Source: Mycobacterium sp. 852014-50255_SCH5639931
GTDB lineage: Bacteria; Actinomycetota; Actinomycetes; Mycobacteriales; Mycobacteriaceae
Direction: 5' to 3'
Assembly (NCBI RefSeq): GCF_001665605.1
Contig: NZ_LZSV01000017.1
Coordinates: forward strand, 1 to 64,000
Length of the DNA stretch: 64,000 nucleotides
Translations under genes and position numbers: made by a program
Notes under the pieces: generated by a model
Told to the model about the DNA's origin: nothing
Seen by the model: the letters and a program-made list of their open reading frames with translations, nothing else
The model's database searches: none
Shown here: positions 53,203 to 62,168 of the stretch, one piece after another
Layout of the letters: each line of letters begins with the position of its first letter
Numbering within the stretch: position 1 is the stretch's first letter

Positions 53203-53726
53203 TCGTCGGTGCTTTGCCGACCGGGCGCCATGCGGCGGGGCATCCGCATGTGTTCCTCGGCGCGACGCCATGTCACCGTCGGGACGAATCGCTCGTCAGT
53301 CCAAGTCGCCGATTCCACCCGCACCCGTCCCCGCCAATTCTTCACGATTTCGGCGTGCACCGGCCAACGGATGAAACGGCGTAAATCGCTTCTGCTGTCC
53401 CAGACGGATAGCGATCCGCCGCGCCGCTCCGCAGGCTTGCCCCAGAGCCACAGCCCGACCGCCCCGTGCATGATCGGCCAGCTTTCCGCCAGCTTGATAC
53501 CGAGTTCGGCGACCTGCTGCCAGTCCTTTTCGGATTCGGTATGAAAGTCGGTGAAACTCACCACAACCGGGAGCCGGGTTGAGTCGGACGGGCCCGGCAG
53601 CCAGTCGGTGCTGATGAGTCCGGCGCCGGGCGTGATCGGCGGTTGGCCGGCCGCTTTCGCCCCACCCGAGGATGACCGGCCATCCTCACCGTTGGCCAGG
53701 ACGTCGCCGGGTTGGGTTGTGGTCAT
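53199..53726 (-). CDS. dimeric alpha/beta-barrel-like protein, Rv0523c-like
   Basis: A 175-aa soluble protein. An N-terminal 35-residue Gly/Ser-rich part is followed by a ferredoxin-like alpha/beta core (LPVVVSFTDFHTESEKDWQQ, GAVGLWLWGKPAERRGGSLS) and a basic C-terminus. The core resembles antibiotic-biosynthesis-monooxygenase-like or chlorite-dismutase-like dimers, but no catalytic residue can be named. It is divergent from a MarR regulator across a very AT-rich promoter and is a likely target of it. It converges with the permease with a 4-base overlap. Confidence 0.82.
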   Translation of the reverse strand: MTTTQPGDVLANGEDGRSSSGGAKAAGQPPITPGAGLISTDWLPGPSDSTRLPVVVSFTDFHTESEKDWQQVAELGIKLAESWPIMHGAVGLWLWGKPAERRGGSLSVWDSRSDLRRFIRWPVHAEIVKNWRGRVRVESATWTDERFVPTVTWRRAEEHMRMPRRMAPGRQSTDD

Positions 53727-53759
53727 GGACAGCTCCTATGTCAGATGGCAGGCCCGTAC

Positions 53760-53834
53760 CGGTGCGGATAAAATAATAAGCGATAGTAGGTAATATGACA
53801 ATGCATATAAAATACCAATGTCTATCATCACGAC
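53760..53834. promoter_or_regulatory. AT-rich divergent promoter with inverted repeat
   Basis: This stretch is far more AT-rich than anything else in the window. ATATG (53793-53797) and CATAT (53804-53808) are inverted around a 6-base centre, and GGTA/TACC and GATAG/CTATC pairs flank them less symmetrically. TAAAAT-like -10 elements occur on both strands. Typical of a MarR-controlled divergent promoter. Confidence 0.6.
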
Positions 53835-54257
53835 ATGGCACGAAAGTCGACGCGTCCAGATCTTGCGGCAATGCTCGTGCCGCTGACCCGTCAAGCCGTG
53901 GCCGCCGAGCGGCCGGTGCTGGCGGCGCACGGCCTGTCGATGTGGGGTTACGTCATTCTCAGCGCGCTTGACGGCTCGCCGATCCGCACGCAGGCGGCTC
54001 TCGCCGAGGCGATCGGCGCCGACAAGACGCGCATCATTCCCATCCTCGACGAACTGCAGGAGCGCGGCTACATCGAACGCTCACCCGATCCCGATGACCG
54101 TCGCGCGCGCCTGCTTGCGATCACTAGCGCCGGACGCTCGATCAAGAGTGCCGCCCAGCGCGACATCCAAAGCGGCGAGGAGCGCTGGCTTGGGCAGCTG
54201 TCCACCAGCGACCGAAACGTATTTCTGCGTGTGCTGCGCCAGCTGGCGTTCGGTTGA
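53835..54257 (+). CDS. MarR-family transcriptional regulator
   Basis: A 140-aa winged-helix protein. The recognition region reads TQAALAEAIGADKTRIIPIL, and the wing carries the family signature RSPDPDDRRARLLAIT. N- and C-terminal helices for dimerisation are present (LVPLTRQAVAAERPVLAAHG; LSTSDRNVFLRVLRQLAFG). It is divergent from the Rv0523c-like gene across an AT-rich, symmetrical promoter region and probably represses both. The inducer is unknown. I do not recall it at this place in M. tuberculosis. Confidence 0.9.
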   Translation: MARKSTRPDLAAMLVPLTRQAVAAERPVLAAHGLSMWGYVILSALDGSPIRTQAALAEAIGADKTRIIPILDELQERGYIERSPDPDDRRARLLAITSAGRSIKSAAQRDIQSGEERWLGQLSTSDRNVFLRVLRQLAFG

Positions 54258-54363
54258 ACAAGTCGACCGATGACCTAGTGTTCTGCTATGTGACCCACGC
54301 CGTGAACCGCGCCGCGGGGCGTCGGTCCCGTCGCGGCTGGTGTGGACCGCCGGTCGGTGTGTC

Positions 54364-55326
54364 ATGACAGCCGACGAGCGCCCCGCCGGTGTTGATGTGA
54401 CCAACCTGGACCAGCCGCTGAGCCCGGACGCCGGAGCCACCAAGCGCGACCTGATCGACTACCTGGATGCGGTGGCCGACCGAATGTTGCCCGTCCTGGC
54501 CGGTCGCGCGCTCACGGTGTTGCGCTTGCTGCGGGGCCAAGCCGCATTCATGCAGAAGAACGTGCCGAAATACGCACCGGCCTGGGTGCGGACCGTCCCG
54601 GTATGGGCTGAAGCATCGAAACGCCAAGTGCACTATGTCGTCTGCGATGACCTGCGGACGCTGCTTTGGCTGGCCAATCAGCGCGCCCTCGAATACCACC
54701 CGTCGCTCGGACTGGCCGATGACCTGCGTCGGCCCACCCATTTGGTGCTCGACCTCGACCCGCCGGCCGACGACGACTTCCCCGCCGTGGTCGCCGTCGC
54801 CCACCTGGTCCGGCAGGCGTTGGCCGACAGCGGCTTGGCGGGCGCGGTGAAGACCAGCGGCGCCAAGGGGATTCACGTCTTCGTACCGGTCGACGGTGCC
54901 GCCGCGGTGGACGACGTCGCGGCGGCTACCCGGGCGCTCGCCGCCCGCGTCGAAGCACTCGACCCGCGAAGGGCGACAACGGCTTTCATCGTGGCCGACC
55001 GCGCCGGGAAGGTGTTCGTCGACTCCACCCGGACCGGCGGGGCGACCGTCGTCGCCGCCTACAGCCCGCGCCTGCGCCCGGGCATGCCGGTGTCCTTTCC
55101 GCTCGCCTGGTCGGATCTCGATTCCGCACGCCCCGGCGACTTCACCATCCACACGGCGATCGATGCCCTTGCCGGGCGCGACCCGTGGGCCGAGCACATG
55201 CCCGATCCGCAGCGTCTGCCTGACGATCTGATCGAGCAGGGCCGCGCGATTCCGGTCGCCCGGGTGGCCGCGATGCACGAGGGCAAACGGCGCGCGCGGG
55301 CCCGCCGGACGACTCCTGGGGCTTGA
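54364..55326 (+). CDS. LigD polymerase-domain-like primase-polymerase (PolD type)
   Basis: A 320-aa stand-alone archaeo-eukaryotic primase-like polymerase. Metal-binding Asp pair is in LVLDLDPPADDDFP, the nucleotide-binding motif SGAKGIHVFVP follows, and ITNLDQ-like VTNLDQPLSPDAGATKRDL opens the domain as in LigD polymerase proteins. The third catalytic Asp is probably in VPLAWSDLDS-like FPLAWSDLDSARPG. Such proteins fill gaps or incorporate ribonucleotides during repair. No Ku or ligase is adjacent. ATG 54364 preferred; GTG 54340 possible. An insertion relative to M. tuberculosis. Confidence 0.88.
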   Translation: MTADERPAGVDVTNLDQPLSPDAGATKRDLIDYLDAVADRMLPVLAGRALTVLRLLRGQAAFMQKNVPKYAPAWVRTVPVWAEASKRQVHYVVCDDLRTLLWLANQRALEYHPSLGLADDLRRPTHLVLDLDPPADDDFPAVVAVAHLVRQALADSGLAGAVKTSGAKGIHVFVPVDGAAAVDDVAAATRALAARVEALDPRRATTAFIVADRAGKVFVDSTRTGGATVVAAYSPRLRPGMPVSFPLAWSDLDSARPGDFTIHTAIDALAGRDPWAEHMPDPQRLPDDLIEQGRAIPVARVAAMHEGKRRARARRTTPGA

Positions 55327-55353
55327 CGACCTTCCGGGCGTGCGGGCACCACC

Positions 55354-55746
55354 TCACTCGGTCCTGGTGAGCATCACCGCCTGCTCGAACGGCAGCCGGG
55401 CGAACACCGAGCGGCCCCGTGTCACATACCGGGCCGCCTCGTCCTTGGTGACCACTCGCGGCTCGGCGATGCCGAAGCTCTTGCCGTTGCGGCGCATGCG
55501 GCCGCCTCCCGACGCGGTCAGGTTCTTCAGCCAGTCCCGGTCCGGCCCGTAGGTCAGCAGGATCGCCACCCCGGGCTTGCCGTCGACATCTGTGCTGAAC
55601 ACATTCACCGGGGTGCGGTACGGCTTGCCCGAGCGGCGGCCGACGTGTTCGACGATGGCGAACGGTGGCAGCCGGCCGGCCCACAGCCGCTGAACCGGAT
55701 TGGTGACGCGACGGTTGAATCGGGCGAGCCCCTGCGGCATCTGCAT
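55354..55746 (-). CDS. Ddn-like F420-dependent nitroreductase family protein
   Basis: A 130-aa split-barrel protein of the deazaflavin-dependent nitroreductase (DUF385) family. It has the family N-terminus (RFNRRVTNPVQRLWAGRLPP), the F420-phosphate-binding EHVGRRSGKPYRTPV and the conserved LTYGPDRDWLKNLTASGG. These enzymes reduce quinones or other acceptors with F420H2 near the membrane. ATG 55746 (MQMPQGLARF) or 55740 are the plausible starts. It converges with the polymerase gene. Confidence 0.87.
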   Translation of the reverse strand: MQMPQGLARFNRRVTNPVQRLWAGRLPPFAIVEHVGRRSGKPYRTPVNVFSTDVDGKPGVAILLTYGPDRDWLKNLTASGGGRMRRNGKSFGIAEPRVVTKDEAARYVTRGRSVFARLPFEQAVMLTRTE

Positions 55747-55819
55747 ACCGCTATCCAACTCGCCTGCGCCGCCGGGTATCAACCCAACTCTTGGCTGCGA
55801 TCGGGTCTAGTGTCTGAAC

Positions 55820-56164
55820 ATGGGCGACTCGCCAGGTAACGAAGCGGCCCAGCGTGCCGAGGAGTTGCTGCTCAGGGGCCGAGACTTGGCGGCGCGCAAG
55901 CCCGTCACCTGCGAAGACGTCGAGCGCGCGACCGACCGCGCCCAGCATGCGCATGAGCGGGATCAGGAGGCGCACCGCCGGGAGCGGCAGCGTCACTACG
56001 AGGCCGCCGCCGCGCACGAGCGGGCCGCCGAAGTGCACGAGCTGGCGGTCGACGAGGGGCTCGGGGACGTCGACGAGCACCGGCGCTCCGCGGAACGAGA
56101 GCGCGAGGCCGCCCGGCGTGACTTCCAGGCCGCGCAGCAAGCGGAGCGGCAAGGCGATGCCTAA
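55820..56164 (+). CDS. charged coiled-coil protein of unknown function
   Basis: A 114-aa, highly charged, Ala/Glu/Arg/His-rich protein that should be almost entirely helical (GNEAAQRAEELLLRGRDLAA, ERAAEVHELAVDEGLGD). No known domain is recognised. It is divergent from the Ddn-like gene and 57 bases before hemL. The high-GC composition makes spurious ORFs common, but its length, Glu/Arg heptad-like spacing and position between two genes support a real gene. Confidence 0.6.
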   Translation: MGDSPGNEAAQRAEELLLRGRDLAARKPVTCEDVERATDRAQHAHERDQEAHRRERQRHYEAAAAHERAAEVHELAVDEGLGDVDEHRRSAEREREAARRDFQAAQQAERQGDA

Positions 56165-56221
56165 CCCTTCCTGCTACACCCTGTAGTTGAACCGGCCGCG
56201 GGGGCTGGGACACTGGTTGTC

Positions 56222-57553
56222 ATGGGAAGCAGTGACCAGGCGACCGCGCACGCCGCGACGACGGCGGCGTCGGCCCGGTTGTTCGAGGATGCCTGCGCCG
56301 TCATCCCCGGCGGGGTGAACTCCCCGGTGCGCGCGTTCACCGCGGTGGGCGGGACCCCGCGCTTCATCACCGAGGCCCGCGGGTGCTGGCTCACCGACGC
56401 CGACGGCAACCGCTACGTCGACCTGGTCTGCTCCTGGGGCCCGATGATCCTGGGCCACGCGCACCCCGCCGTCGTCGAGGCGGTCGTCCGGGCGGCGTCT
56501 CATGGGCTGTCGTTCGGCGCGCCCACGCCGTCGGAGAGCGAGCTGGCCGCCGAGATCATCGGGCGGGTGGCGCCGGTCGAACGGATACGGCTGGTCAACT
56601 CCGGCACCGAGGCGACGATGAGCGCGATCCGGCTGGCCCGCGGGTTCACCGGCAGGCCCAAGATCGTCAAATTCTCCGGCTGCTATCACGGCCACGCCGA
56701 TGCGCTGCTCGCCGACGCGGGCTCCGGGGTGGCGACGCTGGGTCTGCCGTCCTCGCCCGGGGTCACCGGCGCGGCGGCGGCCGACACGATTGTGTTGCCG
56801 TACAACGATATCGACGCCGTGCGGCGGGTGTTCGCCGAATTCGGCGACCAGATTGCCGCGGTGATCACCGAAGCCAGCCCGGGCAACATGGGCGTCGTCG
56901 CGCCCGCGGCCGGGTACAACGCCGGGCTGCGCGCGATCACGGCCGAGCATGGCGCGCTGCTGATCGTCGACGAGGTGATGACCGGTTTCCGGGTCAGCCG
57001 AAGTGGTTGGTACGGAATCGATCCCGTCGCCGCCGACCTGTTCACCTTCGGCAAGGTGATGAGCGGCGGACTGCCCGCGGCCGCGTTCGGCGGGCGCGCC
57101 GAGGTGATGGAGCGGCTGGCGCCGCTGGGGCCGGTGTATCAGGCCGGCACGCTGTCGGGCAACCCGGTGGCGGTGGCCGCCGGCTTGGCGACGCTGCGCG
57201 CCGCCGACGCCGACGTCTACGCCGCGCTGGACGCCAACGCCGACCGGCTGGCCGGCCTGCTCTCCGAGACGTTGACCAGCGCCGCTGTGCCGCACCAACT
57301 TTCGCGGGCGGGCAACATGCTCAGCGTGTTCTTCGGCGACGCGCCGGTGACCGACTTCGCGTCCGCGCGGGCCAGCCAGACGTGGCGTTATCCGCCGTTC
57401 TTCCACGCCCTGCTGGACGCGGGCGTCTACCCGCCCTGCAGTGCTTTCGAGGCATGGTTCGTCTCGGCGGCGCTGGACGACACGGCGTTCGACCGGATCG
57501 CCGACGCCCTGCCCAACGCGGCCCGCGCGGCCGCCCAGGAGGACAAGCCCTGA
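56222..57553 (+). CDS. hemL: glutamate-1-semialdehyde 2,1-aminomutase HemL
   Basis: A 443-aa class III aminotransferase that turns the HemA product into 5-aminolevulinate. The family N-terminus ([14 protein letters not shown]), [31 protein letters not shown] with the PLP-ring Asp, and Lys278 ([16 protein letters not shown]), which binds PLP, are all present. ATG 56222. Its stop overlaps the start of the histidine phosphatase (TGATG). It stands at the head of the unit that runs through cytochrome c maturation. Confidence 0.96.
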   Translation: MGSSDQATAHAATTAASARLFEDACAVIPGGVNSPVRAFTAVGGTPRFITEARGCWLTDADGNRYVDLVCSWGPMILGHAHPAVVEAVVRAASHGLSFGAPTPSESELAAEIIGRVAPVERIRLVNSGTEATMSAIRLARGFTGRPKIVKFSGCYHGHADALLADAGSGVATLGLPSSPGVTGAAAADTIVLPYNDIDAVRRVFAEFGDQIAAVITEASPGNMGVVAPAAGYNAGLRAITAEHGALLIVDEVMTGFRVSRSGWYGIDPVAADLFTFGKVMSGGLPAAAFGGRAEVMERLAPLGPVYQAGTLSGNPVAVAAGLATLRAADADVYAALDANADRLAGLLSETLTSAAVPHQLSRAGNMLSVFFGDAPVTDFASARASQTWRYPPFFHALLDAGVYPPCSAFEAWFVSAALDDTAFDRIADALPNAARAAAQEDKP

Positions 57554-58161
57554 TGGCCGAGCAAACCCGCATCCACGTCGTGCGCCACGGCGAGGTGCAC
57601 AACCCCAGCGGCGTCCTCTACGGCCGGCTGCCCGGGTTCCACCTGTCCGACCGGGGCCGTGAGCAGGCGGCCGCGGTCGCCGATGCGCTGTCCGGCCGCG
57701 ACATCGTCGCGGTGGTCGCCTCCCCGCTGCAGCGGGCCCAGGAAACCGCCGCGCCCATCGCCGCCAAGTACGACGTGGCCGTGGACACCGACCACGACCT
57801 GATCGAATCGGCGAACTTCTTCGAGGGCCGCCGCGTCGGCCCCGGCGACGGCGCCTGGCGCGACCCGCGGGTCTGGTGGCAGCTGCGCAATCCGTTCACC
57901 CCGTCGTGGGGCGAGCCGTACGCCGAGATCGCGGCGCGGATGGCGACCGCGGTGGACAAGGCCCGAGCCCGCGCAGCCGGCAGCGAGGTCGTATGCGTCA
58001 GCCATCAGCTGCCGGTGTGGACGCTGCGGCTGCACCTGACCGGCCGGCGGCTGTGGCACGACCCGCGGCGCCGCGAGTGCGGGCTGTGCTCGATCACCAC
58101 CCTGGTGTACGAGGGGGAGCGGCTGGTCGACGTCGAGTACCAGGAACCGGCGGGCGCTTGA
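57553..58161 (+). CDS. histidine phosphatase superfamily protein, Rv0525-like
   Basis: A 202-aa protein with the RHGE motif (HVVRHGEVHNPSGVLYG), a second histidine in CVSHQLPVWTLRLHL, and phosphate-binding Arg in SPLQRAQETAAPIA. Substrate unknown; phosphomonoesterase or mutase-like. Same length as the M. tuberculosis homologue. The start is fixed by its one-base overlap with the hemL stop; the thioredoxin lipoprotein follows 2 bases later. Confidence 0.92.
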   Translation: MAEQTRIHVVRHGEVHNPSGVLYGRLPGFHLSDRGREQAAAVADALSGRDIVAVVASPLQRAQETAAPIAAKYDVAVDTDHDLIESANFFEGRRVGPGDGAWRDPRVWWQLRNPFTPSWGEPYAEIAARMATAVDKARARAAGSEVVCVSHQLPVWTLRLHLTGRRLWHDPRRRECGLCSITTLVYEGERLVDVEYQEPAGA

Positions 58162-58163
58162 TC

Positions 58164-58751
58164 ATGCGGCGACTGGCGACGGCCGGGGTCGTACTGACGA
58201 CCCTGGTTGTCGGCTGTTCTTCCGGTCGCGACGCGGTGGCGCAGGGCGGCACGTTCGAATTCGTCTCGCCCGGCGGGAAGACCGACATCTACTACAACCC
58301 CCCGTCCGGCCGCGGCCACCCCGGTCCGCTGTCCGGGCCGGACCTGGCGGACCCCGCTCACCCGCTGTCGCTGGACGATCCGATCTTCGCCGGCCGCGTC
58401 GTCGTCATCAACATCTGGGGGCAGTGGTGCGGCCCATGCCGGGCCGAGGTCAGCCAACTGCAGCAGGTGTACGACGCCACCCGCGACAAGGGGGTGTCCT
58501 TTCTCGGCATCGACGTGCGCGACAGCAACCGGCAGGCAGCGCTGGACTTCGTCAACGACCGCCACGTGACGTTCCCCTCCATCTACGACCCGGCGATGCG
58601 CACGCTGATCGCGTTCGGCGGCAAGTACCCGACCACCGTGATCCCGTCCACGCTCGTCCTGGACCGTCAGCACCGGGTCGCGGCGGTATTCCTGCGCGAA
58701 CTGCTGGCGGCCGACCTGCAGCCCGTGGTGCAGAAGGTGGCCCAGGAGTGA
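58164..58751 (+). CDS. thioredoxin-like lipoprotein (CcsX/ResA type), Rv0526-like
   Basis: A 195-aa exported TlpA-family protein. The signal peptide MRRLATAGVVLTTLVVGCSS has a lipobox with Cys18. The thioredoxin fold carries WCGPC (INIWGQWCGPCRAEVSQLQQ) and cis-Pro in VIPSTLVLD. In system II cytochrome c biogenesis this protein keeps apocytochrome haem-binding cysteines reduced and is recharged by CcdA. ATG 58164 is chosen; TTG 58158 or a longer N-terminus is possible. Overlaps ccdA by 4 bases. Confidence 0.92.
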   Translation: MRRLATAGVVLTTLVVGCSSGRDAVAQGGTFEFVSPGGKTDIYYNPPSGRGHPGPLSGPDLADPAHPLSLDDPIFAGRVVVINIWGQWCGPCRAEVSQLQQVYDATRDKGVSFLGIDVRDSNRQAALDFVNDRHVTFPSIYDPAMRTLIAFGGKYPTTVIPSTLVLDRQHRVAAVFLRELLAADLQPVVQKVAQE

Positions 58752-59527
58752 GCGGGTTCACCCAGATCGCCGCCGCCGGACCGCTCCTGGTGGCCCTCGG
58801 CGCGTGCCTGCTGGCGGGGCTGGTGTCGTTCGCCTCGCCCTGCGTGGTGCCGCTGGTACCCGGCTACCTGTCCTACCTGGCCGCCGTCGTGGGCGTGGAC
58901 GAGCAGCCGCCGCCCGGCGCCATCAAGGCCCCACCGTCGGCGCGGTGGCGGGTCGCGGGCTCGGCGGCGCTGTTCGTCGCCGGATTCACCACGGTGTTCG
59001 TGCTGGGTACCGTCGCCGTCCTCGGCATGACGACGGCGCTGATCACCAACCAGCTGCTGCTGCAACGGGTCGGTGGCGTGCTGACGATCGTGATGGGGCT
59101 GGTGTTCGTCGGCCTCGTTCCCGCCCTGCAGCGCCAGGCCCGGTTCAGCCCGCGGCAGCTGACGACGGTCGCCGGGGCACCGCTGCTGGGCGCGGTGTTC
59201 GCGCTGGGCTGGACGCCGTGCCTGGGGCCGACGCTGGCCGGGGTGATCACCGTGGCCTCGGCCACCGACGGCGCGAGCGTGGCTCGGGGGATCACGCTAG
59301 TGATCGCGTACTGCCTGGGGCTGGGCATCCCGTTCGTGCTGCTGGCCTTCGGCTCGGCGGGCGCGGTGGGGGCGCTGGGCTGGCTGCGCCGCCACACCCG
59401 GGCCATCCAGATCTTCGGGGGCGCGCTGCTCATCGCGGTGGGTGCGCTGCTGGTCAGCGGCGCGTGGAACGACTTCGTCTCGTGGCTGCGCGACGCCTTC
59501 GTGTCCGACGTGAGGCTGCCGATTTGA
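58748..59527 (+). CDS. ccdA: cytochrome c biogenesis thiol-disulfide membrane protein CcdA
   Basis: A 259-aa protein with six membrane segments. The two redox cysteines are in SFASPCVVPLVPGYLSYL and LGWTPCLGPTLAGV, the DsbD/CcdA signature. It passes electrons from cytoplasmic thioredoxin to the lipoprotein encoded upstream. GTG 58748 overlaps that gene (GTGA) and the stop overlaps the next (TTGA). Same length as M. tuberculosis Rv0527. Confidence 0.95.
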   Translation: MSGFTQIAAAGPLLVALGACLLAGLVSFASPCVVPLVPGYLSYLAAVVGVDEQPPPGAIKAPPSARWRVAGSAALFVAGFTTVFVLGTVAVLGMTTALITNQLLLQRVGGVLTIVMGLVFVGLVPALQRQARFSPRQLTTVAGAPLLGAVFALGWTPCLGPTLAGVITVASATDGASVARGITLVIAYCLGLGIPFVLLAFGSAGAVGALGWLRRHTRAIQIFGGALLIAVGALLVSGAWNDFVSWLRDAFVSDVRLPI

Positions 59528-61152
59528 GGCAAGTTCTCGCTTGGGCCCGCAACACCTGGCGCGCGCTGACGTCGATGGGCACCGCGCTGGTGCTGCTGTT
59601 CCTGCTCGCGCTGGGAGCGATCCCCGGGGCGCTGCTGCCGCAGCGCAGCCTCAACGCCGGCAAGGTCGACGACTACCTGAAGGCCCACCGCGTCATCGGG
59701 CCATGGCTGGATCGGCTGCAGGCCTTCAACGTGTTCTCCAGCTTCTGGTTCACCGCCGTCTACGTCCTGCTGTTCGTCTCGCTGGTCGGCTGCCTGACCC
59801 CGCGGATGATCGAGCACGCCCGCAGCCTGCGCGCCACCCCGGTGGCCGCCCCGCGCAACCTGGCCCGGCTGCCCAAGCACGCCAGCGCCGAGATCGAAGC
59901 CGACGCCGACGAACTGAACGCGCTGGCGAACCAGATCACCGGCCGGCTGCGCGGCTGGCGCACGGCCATCAGGCATGACGGTGAAGCCGTCGAGGTGTCC
60001 GCCGAGAAGGGCTATCTGCGCGAGTTCGGCAACATCGCCTTCCACTTCTCGTTGCTGGGCCTGCTGGTCGCGGTGGCCGTCGGCAAGCTGTTCGGATACG
60101 AGGGCAACGTCATCGTGATCGCCGACTCCGGCCCGGGCTTCTGCTCGGCCTCGCCGGCCGCATTCGACTCGTTCCGCGCCGGCAACACCGTCGACGGCAC
60201 GTCGCTCAACCCGATCTGCATACGCGTCAACGACTTTCAGGCGCACTACCTGCCGTCCGGGCAGGCCACCTCGTTCGCCGCCGACATCGACTACCAGGCC
60301 GGGCACGATCTGGCGGCCAACAGCTGGCGGCACTACCTATTGGAGGTCAACCACCCGCTGCGGGTCGGCGGTGACCGGGTGTACCTGCAAGGCCACGGCT
60401 ACGCACCCTCCTTCACCGTGACCTTCCCGGACGGTCAGACGCGCTCGTCGACCGTGCAATGGCGACCCGACAACCCGCAGACCCTGCTCTCGTCGGGGGT
60501 GGCGCGCATCGACCCGCCCGCGGGCAGCTATCCCAACGCCGCCGATCGCCGACAGCACGAGATCGCGATCCAGGGCCTGCTGGCGCCGACCGAGCAGCTC
60601 GACGGCACGCTGTTGTCGTCGCGCTTCCCGGCCCTGAACGCCCCCGCGGTGGCCGTCGACATCTACCGCGGTGACACCGGGCTGGACACCGGACGACCGC
60701 AATCGCTGTTTACGCTCGATCCGCGGCTGATCCAGCAGGGCAGGCTGACCAGGGAAAAGCGTGTCAACCTGCGCGCCGGGCAGGAGGTGCGGATCGACCA
60801 GGGTCCGGCGGCCGGGACCGTCGTCCGCTTCGACGGCGCCGTGCCGTTCGTCAACCTGCAGGTATCCCACGACCCCGGGCAGGCCTGGGTGCTGGTCTTC
60901 GCCATCACGATGATGGCGGGCCTGGTGGTATCGCTGCTGGTGCGCCGGCGCCGGGTGTGGGTCAGGCTTACCCCGGGGGCCGGTACGGTGAACGTCGAAC
61001 TGGGCGGGCTGGCGCGCACCGACAACTCCGGCTGGGGCGACGAGTTCGAGCGGTTGACCGAGCGGGTGCTCACCGGCCTGGATGAGCCCGGCGCGGCGCA
61101 GTCACCCAAGCCGCCCGCGTCCAAAAGGAGTTCTCAGGTGGACGTCAAATGA
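59524..61152 (+). CDS. cytochrome c biogenesis protein ResB/CcsB, Rv0528-like
   Basis: A 542-aa membrane protein with three N-terminal segments, a large periplasmic domain (about residues 210-450) and a C-terminal segment (VLVFAITMMAGLVVSLLV). The ResB signature is in TSMGTALVLLFLLALGAIPG and EKGYLREFGNIAFHFSLLGL, with the haem-ligating His in FHFS. With CcsA it exports and attaches haem. Start TTG 59524 (LRQVLAWARNTWRAL) is unusual but fixed by the TTGA overlap with ccdA and the absence of a nearer ATG/GTG before the first membrane segment. Confidence 0.93.
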   Translation: MRQVLAWARNTWRALTSMGTALVLLFLLALGAIPGALLPQRSLNAGKVDDYLKAHRVIGPWLDRLQAFNVFSSFWFTAVYVLLFVSLVGCLTPRMIEHARSLRATPVAAPRNLARLPKHASAEIEADADELNALANQITGRLRGWRTAIRHDGEAVEVSAEKGYLREFGNIAFHFSLLGLLVAVAVGKLFGYEGNVIVIADSGPGFCSASPAAFDSFRAGNTVDGTSLNPICIRVNDFQAHYLPSGQATSFAADIDYQAGHDLAANSWRHYLLEVNHPLRVGGDRVYLQGHGYAPSFTVTFPDGQTRSSTVQWRPDNPQTLLSSGVARIDPPAGSYPNAADRRQHEIAIQGLLAPTEQLDGTLLSSRFPALNAPAVAVDIYRGDTGLDTGRPQSLFTLDPRLIQQGRLTREKRVNLRAGQEVRIDQGPAAGTVVRFDGAVPFVNLQVSHDPGQAWVLVFAITMMAGLVVSLLVRRRRVWVRLTPGAGTVNVELGGLARTDNSGWGDEFERLTERVLTGLDEPGAAQSPKPPASKRSSQVDVK

Positions 61153-62126
61153 ACACGGTGCACGTCAACATCGGCTTGGCGCGGTACTCCGACTGGGCCT
61201 TCACCTCGGCCGTGGTGGCGCTCGTCATCGCGCTGTTGCTGTTGGCCTTCGAGCTGGCCTACGCCGGCGGCCGCCGCGTCGACCGGCGCGAGCAGATGCT
61301 GGTCGGTGCGGTGTCCTCCGACAGCTTCACCCCCGGCATCGTCGAGGAGGCGCCCGGCCGGCCGTTGGACGAACGGGTGGGGCGGGCCGGGCTGGCCGTC
61401 GTCTACCTCGGCATCGGGCTGCTGCTCGCCTGCATCGTGCTGCGCGGCCTGGCCACCCTGCGGCCGCCGTGGGGCAACATGTACGAGTTCATCAACCTGA
61501 CCTGCATGTGCGCCCTGCTTGCCGGGGCCTTCGTCCTGCGCCGCCCGCAGTACCGCCCGCTGTGGGTTTTCCTGCTGGTGCCGGTGCTGATCCTGCTCAC
61601 GGTGTCCGGCCGCTGGCTCTACACCAACGCCGCGCCGGTGATGCCCGCCCTGCAGTCCTATTGGCTGCCCATCCACGTGTCGGTGGTCAGCCTGGGCTCC
61701 GGGGTGTTCATGGTCGCCGGCATCGCCAGCATCCTGTTCCTGTTGCGTACGTCTCGGCTGGGCGAACCCGGGGCCGAGGGCGCCCTGGCCCGGATCGTCC
61801 GGCGATTTCCCGACGCGCAGACCCTCGACCGCGTCGCCTACCGGACCACGATCTTCGCCTTCCCGGTGTTCGGCTTCGGGGTCATCTTCGGGGCGATCTG
61901 GGCCGAGGAGGCCTGGGGCCGGTACTGGGGTTGGGACCCCAAGGAGACCGTGTCCTTCGTCGCGTGGGTGATTTACGCCGCGTACCTGCACGCCAGGTCG
62001 ACGGCGGGCTGGCGCGACAGGAAGGCGGCCTGGATCAACGTCGCGGGGTTCGTGGCCATGGTCTTCAATCTGTTCTTCGTTAACCTGGTGACTGTGGGCC
62101 TGCATTCGTATGCGGGCGTGGGGTGA
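61149..62126 (+). CDS. ccsA: cytochrome c haem lyase subunit CcsA
   Basis: A 325-aa protein with eight membrane segments. The WWD-type haem motif is AEEAWGRYWGWDPKETVSFV; conserved histidines are in YWLPIHVSVVSLG and AAYLHARSTAGW. It completes system II haem attachment with the ResB-like protein. ATG 61149 overlaps the preceding stop (ATGA). A 42-base gap leads to the MinD-like gene. Confidence 0.95.
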   Translation: MNTVHVNIGLARYSDWAFTSAVVALVIALLLLAFELAYAGGRRVDRREQMLVGAVSSDSFTPGIVEEAPGRPLDERVGRAGLAVVYLGIGLLLACIVLRGLATLRPPWGNMYEFINLTCMCALLAGAFVLRRPQYRPLWVFLLVPVLILLTVSGRWLYTNAAPVMPALQSYWLPIHVSVVSLGSGVFMVAGIASILFLLRTSRLGEPGAEGALARIVRRFPDAQTLDRVAYRTTIFAFPVFGFGVIFGAIWAEEAWGRYWGWDPKETVSFVAWVIYAAYLHARSTAGWRDRKAAWINVAGFVAMVFNLFFVNLVTVGLHSYAGVG

Positions 62127-62168
62127 CCGCAGCGACCGACCCAAGTAACACAACAAGGGGGAGTGCAC

